Below are positions 52,743 through 61,716 of a stretch of DNA of 64,000 bases, piece by piece. A program made the position numbers and the translations under genes. This stretch comes from Pseudoflavitalea sp. G-6-1-2 (lineage in GTDB: Bacteria > Bacteroidota > Bacteroidia > Chitinophagales > Chitinophagaceae). Numbering within the stretch: position 1 is the stretch's first letter; every line of letters begins with the position of its first letter. The stretch lies in assembly GCF_012927185.1 (NCBI RefSeq), contig NZ_JABBGB010000002.1, positions 1,426,001 through 1,490,000 of the forward strand. Reading direction: 5' to 3'. The notes beneath the pieces were generated by a model that was not told where the DNA came from, ran no database searches, and saw only the letters and a program-made list of their open reading frames with translations.

Positions 52743-54569
52743 ATGCGAACGACTACACACTTGTTATCATTGCTGACTTTGCTGTTGGCATCCACCTGTA
52801 CTTTCTCACAGTTCACCATACGCGAAACATTCATGGGCTCTTCATCTGCGGGCGTTACATTAGGTGGTAATGCCATGCTGACTTCCGGAAACCCTGATCC
52901 TGTTGGTCAGGGTTGGTTACGACTTACCCCTGCTACCACCAATCAGTTGGGATATGGAATTGTAAACTCTACCTTTCCTTCCTCACTCGGAGCATTGGTA
53001 GATTTTGAATATACAGCCTGGAGATCCAGTGGAAGCGGTGCGGATGGCTTTTCAGTTTTTCTCTTCGATGCCACTGCTGCTCCATTCACTATTGGCGGTG
53101 TTGGTGGATCATTAGGTTATGCCAATAACACTACCAACCCCTCACCAGGTTTGAGTGGCGGTTATATCGGTATTGGAGTAGATGAATTTGGTAACTTCTC
53201 CAGTACAGTTAACGGGAAAAATGGAGGCCCCGGACAAAGAGCAAATGCGGTGGCACTTCGAGGTCCTGCACCAACCTACTCCTATATTACAGGCAATCAG
53301 ATCATCGCATCTGATGCAGGTGCCGGTGACAATGGCGGTATAGATTACAATACGCTTACACCCACCAGACCCGATCAGGCAACTCAGTTCTACAGAAGAC
53401 TACAGTTTGAACTAATTCCCAGTGGCGGCAATTTCACATTGACTGTAAGATGGAAAACCAGTCAGTCAGGAGCATTTGTTACCCTTTTCGGCCCAACGGT
53501 ACTTGCCTCGCCTCCACCTGCACTGCTGAAACTCGGCTTTGCAGCGTCTACCGGTGCTTCTATCAATAACCACGAAGTAAGAAACATTCTCATTACTACT
53601 CCCGGTAATATCAGTGTGGTAAAAACAGCACCGTTGCAGGTTACTCATACACCGCCTTCCACTACTATCCCATATAGGATCAATATTGCTAATGGAACAG
53701 CTGGTAATGTAACAGGCATCAGCCTCAATGATGTGCTGCCTGCGGGTTATATTGCAACCGTCTCTGACATTACTGTAGACCTGCATGGAGCTGCTTTCAA
53801 TTCAGTGAGCGGATTAGCCATCGGACCCGGAAATGTACTGACAGGTACGCTGAATGTTGCCGCAAAAAATGAAATCACTCTTACCATCAACGGACATGTG
53901 AATGCCATCCCTGTGGGCGGCAGTATTACCAATACGGTAACCGTAGGTTCGGGTAATATCACCGAAGCAGATCTCTCCAATAATGTGTCGCAAATCACTA
54001 CTACCGTTGTATCAGGCACGCTTCCTGTAACAATAAAATCGTTCACGGCAGAAAAACAAACCGGCGGAGTGCAATTGAAATGGACCACCACCGACGAATC
54101 CAATTTCAAAGAAACCGCCATCGAACGCGCGACCGACGGTGTGCATTTCAACGTTATCGGAACAGTACCGGCACAGCCCGGATCTGCTCCTGAAAAAAAC
54201 TATTCATTGCTGGATGATAAAGCAGTTGCAGGTATCATCAGCTATCGACTCAAAATGATCGACCTCGACGGCACAGCCAAATACTCCGTTATCCGCATCG
54301 TTAACAATACCAGCGACGATGGCAAATGGAGTGTATTCCCCAATCCTGCTTCAGCACAGACGAGTATCGCCTTGCCTGCCAGCTGGCAGCAGGCGCCCAT
54401 CAGCTGGACGCTGATAGACATGCAGGGCAAACAACTGAGAACAGGAAAAGAATACAGCTCAGGCATTATTCAACTATCTCTGTCGGGCATACCACCGGGA
54501 CGCTACCAGATAATGCTGCAGCACTCTGCAAAATCATTGAAACAGGTACTGCCACTGCAGGTTAAATAG
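52743..54569 (+). CDS. Secreted lectin-like protein with DUF11 domain and T9SS sorting signal
   Basis: 608 residues, signal peptide ending near TFSQ. Residues ~24-285 look like a bacterial L-type (legume-lectin-like) domain: DFEYTAWRSSGSGADGFSVF, GYIGIGVDEFGNFSS and a GFAASTGASINNHEVRNI segment. Residues ~290-420 form a DUF11 repeat (SVVKTAPLQVTHTPPSTTIP, LNDVLPAGY). ~430-510 is a Fn3-like strand region seen before T9SS tails (FTAEKQTGGVQLKWTTTDES). The C-terminus (FPNPASAQTSI, GIPPGRYQIM) is a type A T9SS sorting domain. Expected to be secreted and anchored at the surface, binding glycans. A terminator follows. Confidence 0.85.
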   Translation: MRTTTHLLSLLTLLLASTCTFSQFTIRETFMGSSSAGVTLGGNAMLTSGNPDPVGQGWLRLTPATTNQLGYGIVNSTFPSSLGALVDFEYTAWRSSGSGADGFSVFLFDATAAPFTIGGVGGSLGYANNTTNPSPGLSGGYIGIGVDEFGNFSSTVNGKNGGPGQRANAVALRGPAPTYSYITGNQIIASDAGAGDNGGIDYNTLTPTRPDQATQFYRRLQFELIPSGGNFTLTVRWKTSQSGAFVTLFGPTVLASPPPALLKLGFAASTGASINNHEVRNILITTPGNISVVKTAPLQVTHTPPSTTIPYRINIANGTAGNVTGISLNDVLPAGYIATVSDITVDLHGAAFNSVSGLAIGPGNVLTGTLNVAAKNEITLTINGHVNAIPVGGSITNTVTVGSGNITEADLSNNVSQITTTVVSGTLPVTIKSFTAEKQTGGVQLKWTTTDESNFKETAIERATDGVHFNVIGTVPAQPGSAPEKNYSLLDDKAVAGIISYRLKMIDLDGTAKYSVIRIVNNTSDDGKWSVFPNPASAQTSIALPASWQQAPISWTLIDMQGKQLRTGKEYSSGIIQLSLSGIPPGRYQIMLQHSAKSLKQVLPLQVK

Positions 54570-54588
54570 TTTGGTTAGTAATTGACAT

Positions 54589-54622
54589 AAGGGTGTATGG
54601 CCAAAAACCATGCACCCTTTTT
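54589..54622 (+). terminator. Intrinsic terminator after the lectin-like gene
   Basis: 12-base stem AAGGGTGTATGG/CCATGCACCCTT (one G-U pair), 7-base loop, ending in TTTTT on the plus strand. Confidence 0.85.
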
Positions 54623-54711
54623 AATGCGCAAAACACCCTGAATCTGACGCAGACGGCACCGGCCATTGCCAACAAAAAGCCCCAACTTAGCAACCAATAA
54701 AAACAACTTAC

Positions 54712-55281
54712 ATGAGAAGAATAGTTCTGAGCCTGCATACTTCAATGGACGGATACGCCGGAGGCGTTAACGGAGAAATGGACTGGTTAAAAATTGATGA
54801 CACCATGTTCGATTACGTGAATGAATTTACTGAAGAAGCCGACACCGCCCTCTACGGCAGAGTTACGTATGATATGATGCAGGCATACTGGCCCACAGCC
54901 GCCGATAAACCCAATGCCACTTTGCACGACCGTCAGCATTCAGCCTGGTACAAAAAAGTAGAAAAACTCGTTGTGAGCAGAACGCTTACATCTGCTCCCG
55001 ACATCAAACGTACCGTACTCAACAACAACTGGATCGATCAGATCCGCAAAAAGAAAGAAGAACCCGGAAAGAATATCATCATATTCGGAAGTCCGTCTAT
55101 CGGCCGCGAATTGATGCAACACAACCTCATCGATGATTACTGGTTCTTTGTTAACCCGATGATCCTCGGCGACGGCATCAACATCTTCCCCAAAGGCATT
55201 TCCAGCATTCCGCTGAAACTTAACGACAGCAAGCGTTTCCCATGTGGTGTAGAAGCCTTGCATTTTACCGTTCATCATTAA
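54712..55281 (+). CDS. Dihydrofolate reductase family protein (RibD C-terminal-like)
   Basis: 189 residues. Family blocks: LSLHTSMDGYAGG, ALYGRVTYDMMQAYWP, KLVVSRTL, IIIFGSPSIGRELMQHNLIDDYW and NPMILGDGINIFP. It probably uses NAD(P)H but its substrate is unknown. Same length as the protein at 38671-39240 but clearly diverged, so an old paralogue. Single gene between two terminator or promoter regions; no operon partner seen. Confidence 0.86.
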   Translation: MRRIVLSLHTSMDGYAGGVNGEMDWLKIDDTMFDYVNEFTEEADTALYGRVTYDMMQAYWPTAADKPNATLHDRQHSAWYKKVEKLVVSRTLTSAPDIKRTVLNNNWIDQIRKKKEEPGKNIIIFGSPSIGRELMQHNLIDDYWFFVNPMILGDGINIFPKGISSIPLKLNDSKRFPCGVEALHFTVHH

Positions 55282-55397
55282 CTTCCCGAATTCGTAAGAG
55301 AATTTCTCATTTCGCTACGGATTACGTTAGGGGTGTAGGTAGTTTTACGTGTTATAATTAAGTTTTGTAGAACTAACCTTATTGTACACCGTATCAC

Positions 55398-57839
55398 ATG
55401 AGAATTGTTTTTTATTTTTTGCCGATCCTTTGCTGCATCACACTAAATGCAAATGCACAAAATGGCCAGAAGGTGAATTACCGGCTCAGCAGCCGCATCA
55501 TCGATTCTGTTTCGCAAAAACCACTGGCCAATGTTTCGATATTGCTGCTGAACGAAAAACAGCAGACTGTTTATTCAGGCAGTTCCGGCCATGACGGGCA
55601 TATAAGCATACCTGTTTCAGAAACCGGCTTGCGCACACTGGTACTCACTGCCATCGGTTATCAGAAAACTGAGATAACCTTTGCAGTGAATAATTCTCAG
55701 GAGCCTGTACTTCCTGAAACCATTGCCCTGTCTACCATTGCCGTGAGCCTTGCTGAAGTTACCGTCAGCTCCAGAAAAAAACTGATTGAATCGAAGCCCG
55801 GCAAACTCATTTACAATGCCGGCAACGACGCCACCAATAAAGGCGGAACAGCAGCCGATGTTTTGCGCAAAGCGCCTGTGCTGAATGTAGATGCCAAAGG
55901 CAATGTAAGCATGCGCGGCAGCAAGAAGATAAAAATATTGGTGAATGGAAAGTATTCCGGTCAGATGGCCCGCAATGCCGCAGATGCACTGAACATGATG
56001 CCTGCCGATCTCATCCAATCGGTGGAAGTGATCACTACTCCATCTGCAAAATATGATGCGGAAGGAGCAGCCGGTGTTATAAATATCATCACCAAAAAAG
56101 GAAAGAAAAGTTTCAATGGTGCGCTGGAACTCAGTGGCAGCAATATGGAACAGGTGATCAATCCACGCGTGGGATTCAGCAATGGCAAGTGGAATGTAAT
56201 GGCTAACGGTCACCTGCACCGCCTGCGCATCAAAGAATCATCGCTGCTCGATCGTACACAGATCGAAAACGGGAAAGACGATCTGAACCTCTGGCAGGAA
56301 ATGCAAAGCGATAACGTCGCACCACACGGCTCCGGCGATCTCGCTATCACATTCACGCCCGATTCTGTTTCCGAGTTCAGCTTCGGTGCCAATACCTGGT
56401 TCGGCAAATGGCCCACCGACAGAAAGCAGCAAACCATTGTACGCGATGTTGCAGGCAACAGCATCGAACATTATTTTCAGGATGCGCGTTCCAGAGAAAA
56501 CTACTTCGGTGGTGACATCAATCTATCGTACAGCCGTAAGTTCAAAAAAACCGGACAGGAGCTCACCATCCTCACTCAGTTCTCTCCATCGAAGAGCCGA
56601 AACCCTTACCATATCTGGCAATCAGCGCAGAAGGATGGCAGCTACAACTACGAAGAATTCAACGGAAACGATACCCGCAATACAGAATGGACATTGCAGA
56701 CAGACTACACACATCCCATTCTCGACGACGACAGGCTCACTATCGAAACCGGTGTGAAAGCCATCTTCAGAAACGTGCAGAATAATTACCATGTGTTGGC
56801 AGGTGATCCGCAAAGCGATGCCGGACTGCAACCCATTGCATCGCGCACGGATGAATTCAAATATCGTCAGGATGTGCTGGCAGCTTATGCATTGATCAAA
56901 TCGAACCTCGATGCCAACTGGTATGCAGAAGCCGGGCTGCGTGTTGAAAGAACCGACCTGCATGGCGAATTCAGGGATCAGAAAAATCCCTTCGGCAGTC
57001 AGTTCACCAACTTTGTTCCGAACGCAACCATCACCAGAAAGTTCAACGATGAGCAGCAGTTATCGTTCAGTTATACGCAGCGCCTCACGCGCCCGTATAT
57101 CTGGGATCTCAATTCCAACCTCGATGCCAGCGATCCCAAGAACCAGTATCAGGGAAATCCTGCGCTCAAGCCAGAGACCATGCATCAGGCAGAGCTGGTA
57201 TATGGATGGAATAAGGGCAGCGAATTCTTCCTCAACACTTCGTTCTTCTGGAAACTCACCGACAACTCTATTGTAGATTATACAGAGACCAATGCTGAAG
57301 GCATTTCCAAAGTAAGCAAGCAAAACCTGGCGGCATACAAATTATATGGAGTAAACCTTTCGTCGTCCGCTACCCTCAACAGCTGGTGGACCCTCAACGG
57401 AAATGTGAACATCAACAATATCGATTATTCGAGCAATGCATTGCATATTCTCAACAGAGGATGGGCCGCAGACTTCGATCTGAATGTAAGCTTCAAACTG
57501 CCCAAACGCTACACTATTCAGGCATTCGGGCAATACACCACGCGCGACATCACATTGCAGGGGCACGATTCTTATCAGTACAGCTACACATTTTCCGTGA
57601 AGAAAGAATTGCAAAAACCCAAACTCAGTTTTACGGCAACAGCCATCAATCCTTTCTCCGAATACATTCCGCAGACGATCTATACGGCAGCAGCCAATTT
57701 CAGATCGGATGTTGGATACCGCTATTACCTGCGTCAGTTCAGACTCACCGTGAACTGGGAATTCGGGAATATGTTCAAAGCGAAAGAGAAGAAGAAAATA
57801 GAGAATGATGATGTGAGATCGCGATCCAAAGGAGCATAA
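55398..57839 (+). CDS. Outer-membrane beta-barrel (TonB-dependent receptor-like) protein
   Basis: 813 residues. Signal peptide (cleavage near NANA), carboxypeptidase-regulatory-like domain (~25-115, with LANVSILLLNEKQQTV), plug domain (~120-235: LRKAPVLNVDAKGNVSMRG, VEVITTPSAKYDAEGAAGVI) and a large barrel of the OMP_b-brl_3 type with the typical YTQRLTRPYIWDLNSN and NPALKPETMHQAELVY. It lacks an STN domain, and no SusD partner or FecR system is adjacent. Substrate unknown; such receptors are often linked to metal or peptide uptake. A convergent hairpin separates it from the TlpA operon. Confidence 0.86.
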   Translation: MRIVFYFLPILCCITLNANAQNGQKVNYRLSSRIIDSVSQKPLANVSILLLNEKQQTVYSGSSGHDGHISIPVSETGLRTLVLTAIGYQKTEITFAVNNSQEPVLPETIALSTIAVSLAEVTVSSRKKLIESKPGKLIYNAGNDATNKGGTAADVLRKAPVLNVDAKGNVSMRGSKKIKILVNGKYSGQMARNAADALNMMPADLIQSVEVITTPSAKYDAEGAAGVINIITKKGKKSFNGALELSGSNMEQVINPRVGFSNGKWNVMANGHLHRLRIKESSLLDRTQIENGKDDLNLWQEMQSDNVAPHGSGDLAITFTPDSVSEFSFGANTWFGKWPTDRKQQTIVRDVAGNSIEHYFQDARSRENYFGGDINLSYSRKFKKTGQELTILTQFSPSKSRNPYHIWQSAQKDGSYNYEEFNGNDTRNTEWTLQTDYTHPILDDDRLTIETGVKAIFRNVQNNYHVLAGDPQSDAGLQPIASRTDEFKYRQDVLAAYALIKSNLDANWYAEAGLRVERTDLHGEFRDQKNPFGSQFTNFVPNATITRKFNDEQQLSFSYTQRLTRPYIWDLNSNLDASDPKNQYQGNPALKPETMHQAELVYGWNKGSEFFLNTSFFWKLTDNSIVDYTETNAEGISKVSKQNLAAYKLYGVNLSSSATLNSWWTLNGNVNINNIDYSSNALHILNRGWAADFDLNVSFKLPKRYTIQAFGQYTTRDITLQGHDSYQYSYTFSVKKELQKPKLSFTATAINPFSEYIPQTIYTAAANFRSDVGYRYYLRQFRLTVNWEFGNMFKAKEKKKIENDDVRSRSKGA

Positions 57840-57873
57840 CAACCGTCTATAATTCACGCACCTGTACAAAAGA

Positions 57874-57898
57874 AACGGCCCCTTCATCAGGGGCCGTT
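57874..57898. terminator. Bidirectional terminator hairpin between the OMP gene and the TlpA operon
   Basis: Perfect 9-base stem AACGGCCCC/GGGGCCGTT with a 7-base loop. On the minus strand it is followed by TCTTTTGT, so it best serves the convergent TlpA operon. The plus side lacks a T-run. Confidence 0.6.
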
Positions 57899-57938
57899 CG
57901 CATTGAAAACTCGCAAGTATGATGGAACATGAACATTA

Positions 57939-59147
57939 CTAACTTCCGAAGATCTCTTTCAGTTTTTTATCCATCGCATCATCATCTTCACCACCACCGC
58001 CGTAACGGCCAATGATAACACCATTCTGATCGATCAGTATTTTGGTAGGCAACGAATGAATGCCATATTTATCACTGATATCATTGGGGTTCTCTTCGCC
58101 CTTCATGGCTTTCTCCATATCCAGACCACGCAGCGCATGTTTCCAGATGCCGATGCCATCTTTCTCCACTGCTTTCTTCCATGCATTGTGATCGCTGTCG
58201 TCATCAGAAATACCGATGATCTCGAAGCCTTTGTCCTTGTATTTTCCGTAGAGCGATTTCAGATGCGGATTGCCTTTGCGGCAGGGACCGCACCAGCTGG
58301 CCCAGAAATCGATGAGTACATATTTGCCTTTGAGGCTGGCCAGATCGATCGTTTCGCCATTGATATCTTTTTTGCTGAACACAAATGCAGTGCTGCCGGG
58401 AGATCCCATGCGCATGCCTTCGAGCTCTTTCTTCAGTTCTTTGCCGAGGGAGCTTTGCTGTTTATCGGCAGGCATGGCTGCGTATACTGCTTCGCCTTCA
58501 TCTACTTTCATCTGACTTACGTAAAAGCGCATCATGTTAACAGTAACCCATGAGTCAGGATTCTTTTTGATGAACTGAATGGTCTCTTCTGAGATCTGCT
58601 CCTGATACGGTTCCATTTTAGTTTTGATGGCATCCAGATCCTTTTTCATCTTCTCCAATGTGGCTTCATCTTTTTTGGCCCTCATGGCAGCAATATATTT
58701 TTCATTCAGCGCGGAGAATGCTTTACTGAGCGGTTCAAGTTTTACGCGGGCCGCTGCTGTAGCTGCTTCCAGCCGATCATCATCAGCCTGTGCTGCAGAG
58801 CCGGTGAGCTTTGCATGTCTGAGATCACCTTTTACCAGACTGAGTTTCATATTGCCGGGTTCGATGTAAACATTGCCTGCATCTTCGTTGCCCGTCCATA
58901 CCCTGCTCATTTTGAGAAAGATTCCGGCAGATACTGCATGCGGTAATTCTCCCCTGAAACTGAATCTGCCATTCTTTACCTGTGCACTGTCGAGTTGAGA
59001 AGATCTCGAACCCGTGCCATAACTGAGATATACGTATCCTTTATGATCGCCTTTGATGGTTCCTTCGATGGTGAAGGGTTTCAGCTGTGCTGTTGCCAGC
59101 TGATGTGTGAGGGCCATGCCGGCCAGAATTGTTATTTGCTTGATCAT
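57939..59147 (-). CDS. TlpA-like thioredoxin with DUF4369 domain, periplasmic
   Basis: 402 residues, signal peptide (cleavage near ATA). N-terminal DUF4369 beta domain (FTIEGTIKGDHKGYVYLSYG, then NVYIEPGNMKL), a helical middle (~120-230, with SPL-type coiled helices), then a TlpA/AhpC thioredoxin domain with the redox motif WCGPC in FWASWCGPCRKGN and the cis-Pro loop SLPTKILID. It should reduce disulfides in the envelope. Last gene of the susC-susD-tlpA-tlpA operon; 12 bases after the preceding tlpA gene. Confidence 0.88.
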   Translation of the reverse strand: MIKQITILAGMALTHQLATAQLKPFTIEGTIKGDHKGYVYLSYGTGSRSSQLDSAQVKNGRFSFRGELPHAVSAGIFLKMSRVWTGNEDAGNVYIEPGNMKLSLVKGDLRHAKLTGSAAQADDDRLEAATAAARVKLEPLSKAFSALNEKYIAAMRAKKDEATLEKMKKDLDAIKTKMEPYQEQISEETIQFIKKNPDSWVTVNMMRFYVSQMKVDEGEAVYAAMPADKQQSSLGKELKKELEGMRMGSPGSTAFVFSKKDINGETIDLASLKGKYVLIDFWASWCGPCRKGNPHLKSLYGKYKDKGFEIIGISDDDSDHNAWKKAVEKDGIGIWKHALRGLDMEKAMKGEENPNDISDKYGIHSLPTKILIDQNGVIIGRYGGGGEDDDAMDKKLKEIFGS

Positions 59148-59159
59148 GACTGTTTTTGT

Positions 59160-60254
59160 TTAGTGCAGTATCTCTGCAAGTTTGTTATGAAGCGCAGTTC
59201 CGCGGAGGTCTTTCGCTATGATCACTCCGTTGGCATCGAGCAGCATAGTACTCGGAATAGCCTGGATGCCGTAGTATTCTGCAATCTCATTTCTGTAACC
59301 TTTGAGATCGGAGATCTGCGTCCAGGGCATGCCATCTTTTTCGATGGCTTCTTTCCATTTATCTTCCTTATCGTCGAGCGAGATGCCGAGTACATCGAAG
59401 CCTTTTCCTTTGTACTTGTTATAGGCCAGCAGCACATTCGGATTTTCTGCGCGGCAGGGTCCACACCAGCTTGCCCAGAAATCTACCAGTATATATTTCC
59501 CTTTGAATGATGAGATCTTTACCGGGTTTCCGTTCTTGTCGTTCTGTGTGAAGTCTTTGATGGGTTGCCCGATGGCGCTGCGTTTCAGCACTTCGAGGCG
59601 TTGCGCCAGCTTCTTTCCGGTGTAGGTCTGCTGCGCTGTTGCATCGAGTACTTTGTAGAGACTGTCGAGCGGAGCGAATTCTCCGATCACGGCCATGTCT
59701 TCGATCAGCGCCACACTTACTGCACTTGCAGGATGTTTGCGGATATAGTCTTTCGTGCGCTCGCGCCTGGCTGTGCGGAAAGAATCGATGCGTGTTTCGA
59801 GTGCAGCTTTCACCTGCTCATCTTTTGCTTCGTGCAGTTTTGGAAAGAGTGCATACATGGGATCGTTGAGGTCTTTCAGCGATTCGTCGAATGCAACAAA
59901 CTCATCCTGCGCAGCAGAGCCCGTTACTTTTGCGTAGTAGAGAGAATCGTACGTGCCCTTTATCTGAACGGGCGCATTCTCCATGAACAGTTCCATGTAT
60001 CGCTCGCTGGTGTTGATATACACTTTGCGCGGATCTGTTACGTTGCCTTCCCAGTGGAATTTTCCGTTGGTTACTTTAACGGTATCTGATTTTTCAGCAT
60101 TATCCTGCAATCCTGAAATATACACTACCGAATCTTTGAGACCGGTTATGTCTGCATCCAGTGATGCTTTGGCTTTTTTTTCAACAGGCTGCTGGCAGGC
60201 AAATGCGAATGAGATCAGCATTGCTGCTACACTTGTTTGCTTTGCATTTAACAT
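59160..60254 (-). CDS. TlpA-like thioredoxin lipoprotein with DUF4369-like domain
   Basis: 364 residues with lipobox FAFAC (Cys20). DUF4369-like N-terminal domain (VYISGLQDNAEKSDTVKV, MELFMENAPVQIKGTY), helical linker, then a thioredoxin domain with WCGPC in FWASWCGPCRAEN and AIPSTMLLD as cis-Pro loop. It is anchored to a membrane, unlike its soluble-looking neighbour. The two are paralogues in tandem behind susC-susD and may hand electrons to a substrate or partner imported by that pair. Confidence 0.88.
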   Translation of the reverse strand: MLNAKQTSVAAMLISFAFACQQPVEKKAKASLDADITGLKDSVVYISGLQDNAEKSDTVKVTNGKFHWEGNVTDPRKVYINTSERYMELFMENAPVQIKGTYDSLYYAKVTGSAAQDEFVAFDESLKDLNDPMYALFPKLHEAKDEQVKAALETRIDSFRTARRERTKDYIRKHPASAVSVALIEDMAVIGEFAPLDSLYKVLDATAQQTYTGKKLAQRLEVLKRSAIGQPIKDFTQNDKNGNPVKISSFKGKYILVDFWASWCGPCRAENPNVLLAYNKYKGKGFDVLGISLDDKEDKWKEAIEKDGMPWTQISDLKGYRNEIAEYYGIQAIPSTMLLDANGVIIAKDLRGTALHNKLAEILH

Positions 60255-60278
60255 GGCGTCTGTATTTGTTAAGGTTTA

Positions 60279-61694
60279 CTAGCGCTGATAGCCCGGATTC
60301 TGATCGCCAAACATTGGATTGTTGATCAGCTCATCATGTGGAATTGGCTGAATGTACTGCACCTTATCGGTAATGCTTGGCTTCTGCTGTTGAACAGTTG
60401 CGAATGGCAGGCGAAGCAGAGCCATCCATTCCATGCCATCTTCCACACTGAGATTGCGAACAGTTTCGAAATAGATCTGTTTGATCACTTCATCGGATGT
60501 GGTTGCATTGTCAACCTCCGTGAAGTTGGTGACCTGTGCGTGCGACATCACATTTTTCAGGATGGTCTTTGCATCGGTGAGGCTACCGCCAGATCTGGCG
60601 ATAGCTTCAGCCTTCAGCAGATGCACTTCTGAAAGGCGCATAGCATAGCCGGTTTCTGTGGTCTGGGAAGGACTGCCGCCTTCGGCGATATACTTCAGGA
60701 AGTACCAGGAGTTCTCACGTTCAGGGTTTTCTGAACCAACAAGCCATGTACCCCTCGGATCATTCTGCAACATTGCTTTGAATTCGGCAGATGCAACATA
60801 CATGCTGGATGCTCCCGGCCAGAACTGTCTGCTGTAGTTGTAATAGTAAGCTTCCTGATTAACCTGAGGTTTGATGCCGAGGATCACTTCTTTGCTGCTC
60901 AATCCTTTCACACGGAATATATCGATGAGCTTCGCTTCCAGTTCATATTTGTTGCTTCCGATAATCTGATCGGCGAGGCTGATCACCTGCTGATAATCTG
61001 CAGCCTGACCATGGCTCATGAGCACGCGCATTTTCAGCAGCATGGCTGCATATTTGGATGCATATACATTCTGCGTGGGTTCCGGACCGTTTGCAATGGC
61101 ATAATCCAGATCATCGAGAATGAATTTATAGGTCTCGGCCACTGTGCTGCGCTTTTTGGGAATATTGCCCAGCACCACCAGTTTATCGCGGAGCAATGCG
61201 CCTTTGTCGCTGTTCAGATCCCACCACATGCCGTAATAGCTGAACTGCTTGAAATGCCCGTAGGCACGGAGAAAGCGGGCTTCTGCCAGTATGTTCTTCT
61301 TGTTATTGTCTGTGAAAGCATTATCGTTCAAAGCTTCCACTGCCGAGATAACGCCATTGGCTGCATTCACGATGCCGAAGCTGTACGACCAGAATTTATC
61401 ATCCGTATTCCTGTACTGGTTGAGTTCTTCATTTGCATCTCCATATCCATACACGATCTGACCTCCATAAAAGCCGGGCTGCACTGCATTGTTGCCCCAT
61501 CTGGTGGTGCTTTGCCTGTCTGAATTTACACTGGCAAACTGGTAGTACACCCCATTCAGACCGGTTCTTGCTGTTTTCTGGTCGATGATGGTATTGCCAT
61601 CAACCTTGGCATTCTCCGGCAACTTGCCCAGCTCTTTATTGCAGCTGGCGATGGCCACTGCCAGTACCGGAACTATATATCTGAGTTGTTTCAT
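60279..61694 (-). CDS. SusD/RagB family outer-membrane lipoprotein
   Basis: 471 residues, lipobox AIASC (Cys18). Family features: LAEARFLRAYGHFKQFSYYG and MRLSEVHLLKAEAIARSGG, with IYFETVRNLSVEDGMEWMALLRLPFA near the end, split by short loops. It starts 22 bases after the susC stop and ends 24 bases before the tlpA lipoprotein gene. Forms the lid of its SusC partner. No FecR or sigma gene is visible, but they could lie beyond the edge. Confidence 0.9.
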   Translation of the reverse strand: MKQLRYIVPVLAVAIASCNKELGKLPENAKVDGNTIIDQKTARTGLNGVYYQFASVNSDRQSTTRWGNNAVQPGFYGGQIVYGYGDANEELNQYRNTDDKFWSYSFGIVNAANGVISAVEALNDNAFTDNNKKNILAEARFLRAYGHFKQFSYYGMWWDLNSDKGALLRDKLVVLGNIPKKRSTVAETYKFILDDLDYAIANGPEPTQNVYASKYAAMLLKMRVLMSHGQAADYQQVISLADQIIGSNKYELEAKLIDIFRVKGLSSKEVILGIKPQVNQEAYYYNYSRQFWPGASSMYVASAEFKAMLQNDPRGTWLVGSENPERENSWYFLKYIAEGGSPSQTTETGYAMRLSEVHLLKAEAIARSGGSLTDAKTILKNVMSHAQVTNFTEVDNATTSDEVIKQIYFETVRNLSVEDGMEWMALLRLPFATVQQQKPSITDKVQYIQPIPHDELINNPMFGDQNPGYQR

Positions 61695-61716
61695 TGATTC
61701 TGTTTTTTAGGAATGA

